Source: Gammaproteobacteria bacterium
GTDB taxonomy: Bacteria > Pseudomonadota > Gammaproteobacteria > JAADGQ01
Direction of reading: 5' to 3'
NCBI GenBank assembly: GCA_021648145.1
Contig: JAKITI010000001.1
Coordinates: 181,045-245,044, forward strand
Length of the DNA stretch: 64,000 bases
Positions 55,076-63,842 of the stretch are shown here, in pieces (the first letter of the stretch is position 1; the number at the start of each line of letters is the position of its first letter). The position numbers and the translations under genes are program-made. The notes beneath the pieces were generated by a model, which searched no databases, was not told where the DNA came from, and saw only the letters and a list, made by a program, of their open reading frames with translations.

Positions 55076-55155
55076 AGAGAAAGTCAATTTTTATGAATGT
55101 TTGATAAATATTTTGTATAGATTTTATATTGCCTCATATATATACTCAACAACGC

Positions 55156-55173
55156 CATAACATGTTAATTATG
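55156..55173. promoter_or_regulatory. Palindrome, candidate operator (copy 2)
   Basis: CATAA at 55156-55160 and TTATG at 55169-55173 around CATGTTAA. It shares ATAACATGT and AATTATG with copy 1. Confidence 0.4.
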
Positions 55174-55187
55174 ACTGTCTGATAAAC

Positions 55188-55209
55188 ACAACAAAGGAGT
55201 GATTCTTGA
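55188..55209. repeat. Right 22-bp direct repeat of the 1.6-kb insertion
   Basis: Identical to 53584-53605. It supplies the ribosome binding site and TTG start of the ABC ATPase gene, so that gene kept its translation signals after the insertion. Confidence 0.8.
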
Positions 55210-56144
55210 AATCACAAGAGTCCGCAGCAATTACAATAAAAGGTGTTGAAAAACACTTTGCTCAAGTTCACGCGCTGCGTGGCATTGATCTTGAGATTAA
55301 ACGCGGTGAATTTTTTGGTCTGCTCGGCCCGAATGGTGCAGGAAAATCAACGCTGATCAATATCATTGCAGGGCTGACCCGTGCGGATTCAGGTCAGGTT
55401 TCTATCATGGGCTATGATGTCATCAAACAATATCGCCAGGCACGCAGGCGCATCGGTATCGTTCCACAAGAACTTGTTTATGATTCATTTTTTAACGTGC
55501 GTGAAGTATTACGCCTGCAAGCAGGTTATTTTGGCTGTGGCCGTGAAAGCCACGACTGGATTGATGAGCTGTTAGATGTACTGATGTTGCACGACAAAGC
55601 AGACACCAACGTCAAACAGCTTTCAGGTGGAATGAAACGACGTGTGCTGGTCGCAATGGCATTGGTTCACAAACCTGATGTGGTCGTTCTGGATGAACCG
55701 ACAGCCGGTGTTGACGTTGAGTTGCGCCAATCTTTATGGGGATTCATCAAGCGTTTGCATAATGAAGGCCACACCATCGTTTTAACGACACACTATTTAG
55801 AAGAAGCGGAATCACTCTGTGATCGCATTGCCATATTGGGTGAAGGTAAAGTCATCGCACTAGACAGCAAACAAGGATTATTGGACAGAGGAGTCAACCA
55901 TGTTCAATTAGTGACGCTGACAACAAAAGAACCGATTCAAGATATTCCGCAGCAACTGTCAAAAAATATCAAACAACACAATGGAACTGAATTGGTTTTG
56001 CAACTCAACCAGAAAACAGACGACATTATCGAGCTACTTGATGTCATACGCGATACGGGAGCCATCATAAAAACCATAAAAACATCAGAGGCAGACCTTG
56101 AGGATGTGTTCATGGAAATCACTAATAACGGACGATTATCATGA
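55206..56144 (+). CDS. ABC-2 type transporter, ATP-binding protein
   Basis: 312 residues, TTG start behind AAGGAG. Complete nucleotide-binding domain: Walker A LLGPNGAGKSTLI (about 40-52), Q-loop IVPQELVYD, signature LSGGMKRRVLVAMAL, Walker B VVVLDEPTAGVD, switch His in VLTTHYLEEAE. The C-terminal extension (about 230-312) is typical of YadG/CcmA-type exporters. It overlaps the permease gene by 4 bases (ATGA). The substrate is unknown; YadGH-like pairs export polysaccharide or small molecules. Confidence 0.92.
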   Translation: MKSQESAAITIKGVEKHFAQVHALRGIDLEIKRGEFFGLLGPNGAGKSTLINIIAGLTRADSGQVSIMGYDVIKQYRQARRRIGIVPQELVYDSFFNVREVLRLQAGYFGCGRESHDWIDELLDVLMLHDKADTNVKQLSGGMKRRVLVAMALVHKPDVVVLDEPTAGVDVELRQSLWGFIKRLHNEGHTIVLTTHYLEEAESLCDRIAILGEGKVIALDSKQGLLDRGVNHVQLVTLTTKEPIQDIPQQLSKNIKQHNGTELVLQLNQKTDDIIELLDVIRDTGAIIKTIKTSEADLEDVFMEITNNGRLS

Positions 56145-56902
56145 ATTTGCGCGGCTTTTATACACTCTTTTGCAAAGAGTTATTACGTTTTTATAAAGTG
56201 GCGGTACAAACCATACTCGCACCAGTCATCACTGCCCTACTGTACCTGCTGGTTTTTTCACATGTACTGGCAGATCATATTGAAGTTTATCCCGGTGTCA
56301 GTTACACCGCATTTCTGATACCTGGCCTAATTATGATGGCAGTGATTCAGAACTCATTTGCGAACAGTTCATCGAGCCTGATTCAATCGAAATATACCGG
56401 CAACATTTTGTTCATACTGCTTCCCCCACTCTCTTATCTGGAATTCTATCTCGCATTCATGGCGGCAGCCGTCGTGCGCGGTGTTGCTGTTGGAACAGGC
56501 GTTTTACTCACCGCCCTCTTTTTTGTTGATTTGCCACTGTATAGCTTTCTCTATTTGTTGCTGTTTGGAATCATTAGCAGTGCTACTTTAGGAAGCTTGG
56601 GAATTATTGCCGGAATCTGGGCTGATAAATTTGATCATCTGGCTGGCTTTCAAAACTTCGTTATTATGCCGCTTTCATTTCTGAGTGGTGTATTTTACTC
56701 CATCCACTCTCTACCTGAAGTTTGGCAAACCATCTCCCGTTTCAATCCGTTTTTCTATATGATTGATGGCTTTCGTTATAGCTTTTTTGGCCAATCGGAT
56801 GTTAACCCGCTCTTTAGTTTATCTGTCGTTTCACTGTTTTTATTGATCTTGGCAAGTGCTGCAATGTGGATATTAAAAAGTGGTTATAAACTGAGAAATT
56901 AG
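56141..56902 (+). CDS. ABC-2 type transporter, permease
   Basis: 253 residues with six membrane helices and the ABC-2 signature region near the end: GFQNFVIMPLSFLSGVFYS, then FNPFFYMIDGFRYSFFG. It resembles YadH. It is translationally coupled to the ATPase gene by a 4-base overlap, making a complete half-transporter pair. Confidence 0.92.
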   Translation: MNLRGFYTLFCKELLRFYKVAVQTILAPVITALLYLLVFSHVLADHIEVYPGVSYTAFLIPGLIMMAVIQNSFANSSSSLIQSKYTGNILFILLPPLSYLEFYLAFMAAAVVRGVAVGTGVLLTALFFVDLPLYSFLYLLLFGIISSATLGSLGIIAGIWADKFDHLAGFQNFVIMPLSFLSGVFYSIHSLPEVWQTISRFNPFFYMIDGFRYSFFGQSDVNPLFSLSVVSLFLLILASAAMWILKSGYKLRN

Positions 56903-56915
56903 GCAAGACATTAAT

Positions 56916-57401
56916 ATGAACACTTCCATTAAAATCAGTATTTCAGCACAAACTCTCTCTCTGTATGAAAGTGAAAAACTCGTAAAAAAATACACTATTT
57001 CAACGGCTAAAAATGGTACGGGGGAGCAGTATGGCAGTGAATGCACTCCGCTAGGAAAGCATATCATTCACGAAAAAATAGGTGCTGATTGTTTACCTAA
57101 TACTGTTTTTGTTGGGCGTAAAGCCACTGGAGAAATTTACAGCTCTGAACTTGCGGCTCAGCACCCCGACAGAGATTGGGTACTTAGTCGAATCTTATGG
57201 CTCAGTGGTATGGAAGTTGGAAAAAATAGACTGGGCCAGGTCGATACCATGCGTCGATACATCTACATTCATGGCTGCCCTAATGAGTTCCCGATGGGAG
57301 TCGCAAAATCTCATGGATGCATTCGAATGCACAATCAAGATGTTATCGAACTCTTTGAATCGGTCAAACTTGATACAAAAGTGCTCATCAGCCTAGATTA
57401 A
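56916..57401 (+). CDS. L,D-transpeptidase (YkuD domain)
   Basis: 161 residues that form almost only a YkuD domain: IKISISAQTLSLYESEK at the start, HGCPNEF, and the active site SHGCIRM with the nucleophile Cys near 138. These enzymes crosslink peptidoglycan or attach lipoproteins in the periplasm, but no signal peptide is present here. Some short family members share that lack, and their location is unclear. It is 13 bases behind the ABC permease gene. Its 3' end overlaps the convergent DUF3581 gene by 4 bases. Confidence 0.88.
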   Translation: MNTSIKISISAQTLSLYESEKLVKKYTISTAKNGTGEQYGSECTPLGKHIIHEKIGADCLPNTVFVGRKATGEIYSSELAAQHPDRDWVLSRILWLSGMEVGKNRLGQVDTMRRYIYIHGCPNEFPMGVAKSHGCIRMHNQDVIELFESVKLDTKVLISLD

Positions 57402-58102
57402 CCTACGCCTTTACTTGCGCTGTACTCTTCAACCAATTGTGCCATAACATCCTCGTCAAATGCTCTAAGGCCACTCAAAACCATTGTTTTTTTGCCCTTA
57501 CCAACCACTTCACCCGATGCAAGCAAACTAAATTCAAGCGTCGCATCACCACGTTTTCCATTCACCTCAAGGCTGGAGCCTGTCAGTTCTAATGTAATAT
57601 CGTTGATATCCATTCTCATCATATCAATGCTCATACTTTCATAAATCACTAATGGACGTTTTGGATTAATCATAACTTGATGTTCACGCATCAAAGGGAC
57701 AAGAATGTGTGGAAAAGTTTTCCCCGAAAACTCAACATAACGACGAGTCAAGATATCAATCAAACTCTCTTCGCTGTTTGTATCGCCTGAAGCTTCAACG
57801 GTTAAATACGCTTTGCCTTTTTCATCTGAAATTGATAATTTATCTGCTGATTTTTCAGGAAATTTCAGTGCAATCTCATCGCCGACCATCCCTAAAAATT
57901 TAAAACGCATCTGCTGACTAAGACCATACTTCGCTAATACAACCGCAAATAACAGGTCACCTGGCACACAAAAACGTTTCGCATCGGGATTATGGATCGG
58001 GTTGAAATCACCCGCAATTTTCTTAGCAAAGTCACTGGCCTGTTGACGAGAGAAGGAAACTAACCCCGTTTTTTCATTAAAAAACTGATTGATCAAAAAC
58101 AT
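57398..58102 (-). CDS. DUF3581 family protein
   Basis: 234 residues without signal or membrane segments. The N-terminal SFSRQQASDFAKKIAGDFNPIHN and DAKRFCVPGDLLFAVVLAKYG match DUF3581, a gammaproteobacterial family. The DFNPIH pattern recalls the active site of MaoC-like hot-dog hydratases and thioesterases, which suggests an acyl-thioester ligand; this is an inference. It is transcribed away from hipBA. Confidence 0.85.
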   Translation of the reverse strand: MFLINQFFNEKTGLVSFSRQQASDFAKKIAGDFNPIHNPDAKRFCVPGDLLFAVVLAKYGLSQQMRFKFLGMVGDEIALKFPEKSADKLSISDEKGKAYLTVEASGDTNSEESLIDILTRRYVEFSGKTFPHILVPLMREHQVMINPKRPLVIYESMSIDMMRMDINDITLELTGSSLEVNGKRGDATLEFSLLASGEVVGKGKKTMVLSGLRAFDEDVMAQLVEEYSASKGVG

Positions 58103-58262
58103 ACACGTATTACCATTTCAAAATAACCTAATAATTTAGCAGCGTATTATACCTGCAGTTTTAACAGATCAATACTTACAAAAATTTTCGTTACCTCATA
58201 ATATGCTACTATAGTCACATAAAAGATACATAAGACACATTAAATCCTATTTTAAGCACCTT

Positions 58263-58592
58263 ATGAATAATAAAACAAAGTCACCCGCAGCTATTACAGA
58301 AGAGCTTGGAGAGCGACTAAAACAAGCTCGCTTAAACACAGATATGACTCAAACAGAGGTCGCGGATCTTGCTGGTGTATCGAGAAAAGTAGTTCTCAAT
58401 GCCGAGAAAGGTAAGGTGCAGCTAGAGTCATTAGTGGCAATCATGGTGGCGCTTAATTTGACCGAGCAATTAGGCCGGCTCTTGCCAAAACAAGATATTT
58501 CACCCATTCAACTCTCCAAACTGCACGGTAAAAAACGTCAAAGAGCGTCTGGCCAGAGAAAAGTAAAAGATGAGGAGCCACCAAAATGGTAA
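58263..58592 (+). CDS. hipB: HipB-type antitoxin, XRE family
   Basis: 109 residues. Helix-turn-helix domain at about 12-70: LGERLKQARLNTDMTQTEVADLAGVSRKVV, with a basic C-terminal tail (KKRQRASGQRKVK). It precedes hipA with a 7-base overlap, the standard arrangement. HipB neutralises HipA and represses the operon. No clear TATCC-N8-GGATA operator was seen upstream. Confidence 0.87.
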   Translation: MNNKTKSPAAITEELGERLKQARLNTDMTQTEVADLAGVSRKVVLNAEKGKVQLESLVAIMVALNLTEQLGRLLPKQDISPIQLSKLHGKKRQRASGQRKVKDEEPPKW

Positions 58593-59902
58593 TGGAGGTC
58601 ATTAGAGTTAATTACCAGGATCTTGAGGTGGGAGCAGTCAGCTTTGATACAGACATAGGCGTTGCTGCTTTTGAATATGAGCCATCATTTATTAGCAGTG
58701 GAGTTGAGCTGGCACCAATAAAGATGCCGCTGACAAAACGTATCTATTCATTTCCAGAGCTCGGTTATGAAACCTTTAAAGGACTGCCGGGGTTAATTGC
58801 CGATTCGCTACCTGATGATTTTGGTAATGCAGTACTTAATGCCTGGATTGCCAGCAAGGGTAAACTGCCAGCCGACATAACCCCGCTACAGAGACTCCAA
58901 TACATAGGAAAACGTGGTATGGGATCTCTTGAATATGCACCAGCAACCAAACTCAGGAACCTAAACTCTTCCGAGCAAGTAGAAGTTGAGTCTTTAATCA
59001 GTATCGCTCAGGAAATACTGGATAGTCGTACTGACTTTACTGTTAAATTAAATAGAGATGGACAAGAAAACCGTGAAGCCATGATGGCGCTATTATCCGT
59101 CGGTACGAGTGCAGGTGGAGCGCGCGCCAAAGCGGTACTGGCATTTAATAAAGACTTTACCCAGATTCGCTCGGGACAAGCCAAAATACCCAAGGGGTTC
59201 ACGCACTACCTGATGAAATTTGATGGTGTCAGTGAACACAGCAAGAATAAAGAGACCTTTGGCGATCCACTGGGTTATGGCGCGATGGAATATACCTATT
59301 ACTTGATGGCAAAATCCTGTGGCATAGAAATGATGCCGTGCAAACTACTTGAAGAAGGAAACCGTCGCCATTTTATAACCCAACGATTTGATCGAATTGG
59401 CAATGAAAAAACACATATTCAAACCCTCAATGGCATGGCTCATATTAATTACAAAATGCCCGGTTCATACTCGTATGCAGAATTGTTTGGCATTGCGAGG
59501 CAGCTTCGTCTTTCAGCCAAAGAAGCGGAGCAATTATTTTCAAGAATGGTCTTTAATATCGTAGCCAGAAACCACGATGATCACTCAAAAAACTTTTCAT
59601 TCATGCTAATAAATAAAAAGTGGCAACTCGCCCCCGCCTATGATTTGGCTTATAGCTACAAGCCAGGAAGCAAGTGGGTTAACAGTCACTGGATGAGCTT
59701 AAACGGAAAACGAGACAACTTTACCAGAAGCGATTTCCACTCACTGGAGAAACTAAGCCCGATATTCACACAGGGAAAAGTCAATAACATCATCGACAAA
59801 ACAATCACTCATGTATCTCAGTGGCGAAAACTGGCCACCGAAAATGAGGTACCCAAACCACTTATTAACGAAATTGAGTCAAACCTGTGCCTTGATCTGT
59901 AG
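58586..59902 (+). CDS. hipA: HipA-type serine/threonine kinase toxin
   Basis: 438 residues. HipA kinase fold: a couple-HipA N-terminal subdomain (LPGLIADSLPDDFG), the Ser-containing loop GTSAGGARAK (173-182), catalytic loop NHDDHSKNFS (329-338) and metal-binding PAYDLAYSY (350-358). E. coli HipA phosphorylates GltX and causes persistence; the target here is unknown. All kinase motifs look intact. The start could also be the ATG at 58592. Confidence 0.92.
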   Translation: MVMEVIRVNYQDLEVGAVSFDTDIGVAAFEYEPSFISSGVELAPIKMPLTKRIYSFPELGYETFKGLPGLIADSLPDDFGNAVLNAWIASKGKLPADITPLQRLQYIGKRGMGSLEYAPATKLRNLNSSEQVEVESLISIAQEILDSRTDFTVKLNRDGQENREAMMALLSVGTSAGGARAKAVLAFNKDFTQIRSGQAKIPKGFTHYLMKFDGVSEHSKNKETFGDPLGYGAMEYTYYLMAKSCGIEMMPCKLLEEGNRRHFITQRFDRIGNEKTHIQTLNGMAHINYKMPGSYSYAELFGIARQLRLSAKEAEQLFSRMVFNIVARNHDDHSKNFSFMLINKKWQLAPAYDLAYSYKPGSKWVNSHWMSLNGKRDNFTRSDFHSLEKLSPIFTQGKVNNIIDKTITHVSQWRKLATENEVPKPLINEIESNLCLDL

Positions 59903-59922
59903 AAAATGAGTACCCATTTTCT
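59901..59922 (+). terminator. Possible terminator after hipA
   Basis: Perfect 8-bp inverted repeat AGAAAATG / CATTTTCT with a 6-base loop, overlapping the hipA stop and followed by a short T-rich stretch. The stem is AT-rich, so weak. Confidence 0.35.
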
Positions 59923-60043
59923 TTGTTGCTGCTCTAAGAGATCTTTACCCTCAAATACTACAGAAATTTATACTGGAGACCGAAGTATTTATTCAAACAA
60001 TAAAAATATATAATGCTCATAACAGGATGATTAAATTATTATC

Positions 60044-61315
60044 ATGGAAACGAATATAATACCTATAAAGAAAAAGAGCCTACTGATTCTGACCCCACGC
60101 TTTCCATATCCAGTGATTGGTGGAGATCGGTTGCGCATTTATTATGTTTGTAAAGAGCTCTCAAAGAATTTTGATTTAACACTGCTTTCATTATGCGACA
60201 AAAAAAGTGATTTGAACCTTCCTGTTAATGACCATGTATTTAAAGATATTCACCGAATCTATCTTCCTAAGTGGCATAGTTATCTAAATACTCTTATCGC
60301 ACTGCCTACAAAAACTCCGCTTCAGCTTGCTTATTATAAAAGTCGTAAGTTCAAGAAAATTATTGACAAACTTTTACCTTCACATGATGGTGTACTGGCT
60401 CATTTAATTAGAACAGGTCAATACATTGAGTCAAACCCATATAACAAACCTCGTTTCTTGGAAATGACCGATGCAATCTCTCTTAATTACAAGCGCGTTC
60501 AGAAATTAAGAGAGAAAAAAGGTCTAAAACAGTGGATCTATAATCTGGAAGCATCTCGCCTTGAAGTGTATGAAAAAAAGTGTATAAATAACTACGACTC
60601 TGTCACTTTAGTTTCAGACATTGACAGAAAACACCTTACAGAGTACCCAAACCCTAACATCAGCATTATTAGTAATGGAGCTGATTTTTCCAAGCTCACT
60701 TACATAGGCACAACCCCTAAGAGTCAATTAATTGTTTTTATTGGAAATATCATCAGTGTTCAAAATCAAGATGCTTGCCAACACTTTATTGATTCAATAC
60801 TTCCCCTCTTAAGAAAAAAAGGAAATTTCACATTCCGAATTATTGGCAATATTCGTCCAGGTATTCGTGCTCACTTTGAAAAGTATTCAAATGTAGAAGT
60901 GACTGGAAAAGTTGATTCTGTCTCTGATGCGGCACAAGGTGCTTTATGTGGAGTATGTCCAATAAGAATTGGCGCAGGCATTCAAAACAAAATATTAGAG
61001 TATATGTCTATTGGGTTGCCTGCAGTAACAACGACAATGGGGAAAGAAGGTATTAATGCTACTCCTGACAAAGAGATTATAATTCGTGATACGCCCGAAG
61101 AATTTTCTAACGCAATATACAATCTACAAACACAATCAGACTTATTAAAACAGATTGCTACGGCGGGGAGTGCATATGTTCAAAAAAATCATCAATGGGA
61201 TCATATTTTAGAAAGTTACACAAATAGTATTCGTTACCACTTGAATAAAAGTGAAAGTATCACACCCATCAATTTAGCCACACCAATGGGAGAGCTTAAT
61301 GTTGAATTAACGTGA
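60044..61315 (+). CDS. Glycosyltransferase, group 1 family (PEP-CTERM/EpsH1-associated type)
   Basis: 423 residues, GT-B fold. The N-terminus LLILTPRFPYPVIGGDRLRIYY and the segment RFLEMTDAISLNYKRV ... EASRLEVYEKKC resemble the TIGR03087 sugar transferases found with exosortase/EPS clusters. The C-terminal half has SNGADFSKL, VFIGNI, then PIRIGAGIQNKILEYMSIGLPAV, the nucleotide-sugar binding region. It probably acts in exopolysaccharide synthesis. No exosortase gene is in view. It converges on a second glycosyltransferase. Confidence 0.85.
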   Translation: METNIIPIKKKSLLILTPRFPYPVIGGDRLRIYYVCKELSKNFDLTLLSLCDKKSDLNLPVNDHVFKDIHRIYLPKWHSYLNTLIALPTKTPLQLAYYKSRKFKKIIDKLLPSHDGVLAHLIRTGQYIESNPYNKPRFLEMTDAISLNYKRVQKLREKKGLKQWIYNLEASRLEVYEKKCINNYDSVTLVSDIDRKHLTEYPNPNISIISNGADFSKLTYIGTTPKSQLIVFIGNIISVQNQDACQHFIDSILPLLRKKGNFTFRIIGNIRPGIRAHFEKYSNVEVTGKVDSVSDAAQGALCGVCPIRIGAGIQNKILEYMSIGLPAVTTTMGKEGINATPDKEIIIRDTPEEFSNAIYNLQTQSDLLKQIATAGSAYVQKNHQWDHILESYTNSIRYHLNKSESITPINLATPMGELNVELT

Positions 61316-61319
61316 TTAA

Positions 61320-62432
61320 TCACTCCAACGTATCTTGCCAAAAGTCTTTCATCTTCGAATTAACATTATCCGGGTGATATAACAAAACCTGTTTATCACC
61401 CTTCATAATCAAATTGGCTGCCAGATCATTATCAAAAACAACCTTATCTAAAGCCATCGCCATCTCATTAATAGAGAGAGGATCCACAAGTAACCCTGCA
61501 TCCCCTACCACTTCAGGAATTGCGGTGCTGTTACTGCACACAATAGGTGAGCCACTCGCCATCGCTTCTAACAAAGGTATTCCAAAACCTTCAAAGAGTG
61601 ATGGAAAAAAGAATGCCCGACACTCCTGGTATAACTGCTTTAACTCATCATTGGATTTACGTTCCAGCAACTCAACACGATCACTGACTCCAAACTCAGA
61701 TGCCAACTTATAAAATTTATTATGATACTGCGGAGCAACGCCAGCAATCTTCAATGTCACTTTTTGTTCACGATTACCTTTTGAAAATAGTGAAAACGCC
61801 TCAATCGCTCTCGCTAGATTTTTGCTTGGTGCTTCTCCCGCGACACACAACAGATACTTTTTTCTATTTTTAAGCTCTAGTTTTTTGGTATCAAACCACT
61901 CTTTATCTATAGTATTGGGTAAAACTGTTATATTTTCAGAAGGGATTTGATAGGAGTCTATTAGTTTTTGGCGTGTATATTCAGAGACCGCAACAATCTT
62001 ATCTGCTCTTTTTAATACCTTAGGGAGCACCCATCTTCTATATATTCGTCCTAAATTTTGATAGATAGAGACTGATGGGGGCAATACAGAAAGTGGCTCC
62101 ATAAAAATCAGATCATGCACCACAAGTATTAACTGACAGTTTTTCAAAGCTCTGACCGGCCCCGTGTTATAAGGGCATACTAAAATCCTGGCTCCACTTT
62201 CCTCGACATAATCGGGCAGTGCTTTCTGCTCCCAATAAGGAAAGAATGAAGGCTTCCTAAATACAACTGGAAACTCATCATCATGAACTGCTTTGCTACA
62301 GACTCCAACAAAAGGCACATGAGATGCTTTCATAAAAAAGCGCGCAAATTTTCCCATTCCTCGATGGCTACCTACCGTCCAGCGAGCATCGAATGCAATT
62401 TTGAATTTATTTTTTCCCAAAGAAAGACTCAA
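61320..62432 (-). CDS. Glycosyltransferase family 4
   Basis: 370 residues, GT-B fold. N-terminal FDARWTVGSHRGMGKFAR and LILVVHDLIFMEPLS; centre KRADKIVAVSEYTRQKLIDSY; C-terminal nucleotide-sugar site AFFFPSLFEGFGIPLLEAMASGSPIVCSN, with the EX7E motif (EGFGIPLLE). It resembles mannosyltransferases of lipopolysaccharide or EPS assembly. The start at 62432 (MSLSLGKNK) has no strong ribosome binding site; the ATG is nevertheless the first possible one. Confidence 0.88.
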   Translation of the reverse strand: MSLSLGKNKFKIAFDARWTVGSHRGMGKFARFFMKASHVPFVGVCSKAVHDDEFPVVFRKPSFFPYWEQKALPDYVEESGARILVCPYNTGPVRALKNCQLILVVHDLIFMEPLSVLPPSVSIYQNLGRIYRRWVLPKVLKRADKIVAVSEYTRQKLIDSYQIPSENITVLPNTIDKEWFDTKKLELKNRKKYLLCVAGEAPSKNLARAIEAFSLFSKGNREQKVTLKIAGVAPQYHNKFYKLASEFGVSDRVELLERKSNDELKQLYQECRAFFFPSLFEGFGIPLLEAMASGSPIVCSNSTAIPEVVGDAGLLVDPLSINEMAMALDKVVFDNDLAANLIMKGDKQVLLYHPDNVNSKMKDFWQDTLE

Positions 62433-62505
62433 TAAAATAATTTATAATCGGTTATCAATAAGTATAAGTAAGAAGCAAAGGGGGGGTAGTCAAGCTCAGA
62501 TCTTG

Positions 62506-62787
62506 TTATGGCTTTTTTTCAGGGTCTTGTCTATTATCAAAAACTGAATGCACTACAATTCCACTATCTTCAATAGTATAGAAAATCAAGAGCGGGAATC
62601 GCTTGATTACGCATCCCCTGAAGATGGAATAATAAACCTTGTACATTTCCGAGTTTTCCATGGTCGAATTTACAGCAATTTCCATATAATCCAAAAACTC
62701 AAATCCCAACTCTCTTCTTTGCCTTTCGTACCATGCAAAGGCTAATTCGACATCATCCTCTGCCCTTTCCGTGTAACGTAATTTCAT
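62506..62787 (-). CDS. ParE/RelE-family toxin
   Basis: 93 residues. The pattern LRYTERAEDDVELAFAWYERQRRELGFEFL followed by KRFPLLIFYTIEDSGIVVHSVFDNRQDP is that of the RelE/ParE plasmid stabilisation toxins, which act on ribosome-bound mRNA or gyrase. The start overlaps the antitoxin stop by 4 bases. Confidence 0.9.
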   Translation of the reverse strand: MKLRYTERAEDDVELAFAWYERQRRELGFEFLDYMEIAVNSTMENSEMYKVYYSIFRGCVIKRFPLLIFYTIEDSGIVVHSVFDNRQDPEKKP

Positions 62788-63011
62788 TTATATTTATCGC
62801 GCAGTTCTTTATGCACCCTATTCCAATCACGAAGTGCCAGCTTCCCTTCTTTATATTCTTTATATCTTCTGACCAGCTCTTGCTTTTGCCACTTTGACAT
62901 AGGAATTTCCGAATTACTGGTGGCAATAGAGTCCCATATATTTTCAACGAGCAGTAGTTTTTTAGATAATACTAATCTACTGATTTCATCTTTTATTTGT
63001 TCAGATATCAT
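62784..63011 (-). CDS. Antitoxin, putative addiction module component
   Basis: 75 residues. LVLSKKLLLVENIWDSIATSN followed by PMSKWQKQELVRRYKEYK and LRDWNRV matches the addiction module component family (TIGR02574 type) that precedes ParE-like toxins. It is transcribed first and overlaps the toxin gene by 4 bases. Confidence 0.88.
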   Translation of the reverse strand: MISEQIKDEISRLVLSKKLLLVENIWDSIATSNSEIPMSKWQKQELVRRYKEYKEGKLALRDWNRVHKELRDKYK

Positions 63012-63081
63012 TTGACCACCTCATTGGAATAAATGAATATATTTTGTCCAGCGTACATCAAGTATCCGATCTATTTTTTTG

Positions 63082-63269
63082 TTATTTTCCAACTTTTATA
63101 TATTCGTTAAATGAGAGAAAACCTTCACTTCTTGTAGCTTTTAGCAATTTCAAATCATCCAAATCTTCTCTTGATATAATTCTAAACCATCATTTTTTAA
63201 ATATTCAAGAAACCCAGTTACTTTATCCATAAGCTTATCATTGTTGATATTTATCGTGATTGAGTGCAT
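63082..63269 (-). pseudogene. Frameshifted antitoxin remnant
   Basis: From the ATG at 63269 the frame reads MHSITINI then KLMDKVTGFLEYLKNDGLE and stops early. Shifting by one base after GLE continues as IISREDLDDLKLLKATRSEG and FLSFNEYIKVGK to a TAA at 63082. The joined product of about 62 residues looks like a small antitoxin of a type usually followed by a RelE-like toxin. No toxin follows here. A single base deletion explains the break. Confidence 0.6.
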
Positions 63270-63842
63270 ATTTTTCTACTTTCTGATGTTTTTACAGCTT
63301 ATGACTCGAATCCAGCTATTGTTATTCTCCAATAAAAATAACTTAACATAGCCTGTGAATGTATGAAACCAACATATATCTCATTCAACAATTTTAATAA
63401 TTACCAGCTATAAGAATGTTTTTTCCACCATAATCTCCTGAGTAAACTGTACAGATAGTAACTACCTTTTCTGGTGTATAAGATGACGGCAAGATTGAAT
63501 GGCTTGGCTTGGCTCAGTTCACATTCAGCCTCACAGATCGCCATGAAGTTATCGAACTATTTGTTAGTTAACTGAATTTCAGTGTAAGACATGTATTTCT
63601 CTAAGTTTATAAAGCTTTTGAGGGTCTTCTCCAATCTTTTGAGACTGTCTGAATTCGCGCACAATTATGTAAACGGATCCTTATAGCTCTATGTGTTATT
63701 ATTTCCGCAGGCCTGTATACATAGAACCAATGCCTTAATGAGCAAGAACTTTATACATTTTGAAAAATCAGTCTGAGTCATCTCGCTGTCTACTCCTGAG
63801 ATGAAATAGACTTTCAGTAACAACTCAAAGCAGCATCACTCC
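63270..63842. other. Non-coding stretch between antitoxin remnant and lipoprotein gene
   Basis: 573 bases with no convincing gene on either strand. A short coding-like frame (DDGKIEWLGLAQFTFSL, about 63484-63580) has no start and is bounded by stops. Low GC and lack of structure suggest decayed sequence. The lipoprotein promoter may lie at its right end, but I see no clear match. Confidence 0.4.

Noticed and set aside
63484..63580. Coding-like frame DDGKIEWLGLAQFTFSL before the lipoprotein gene
   Set aside because: No start codon or ribosome binding site, stops on both sides, and no family recognised.
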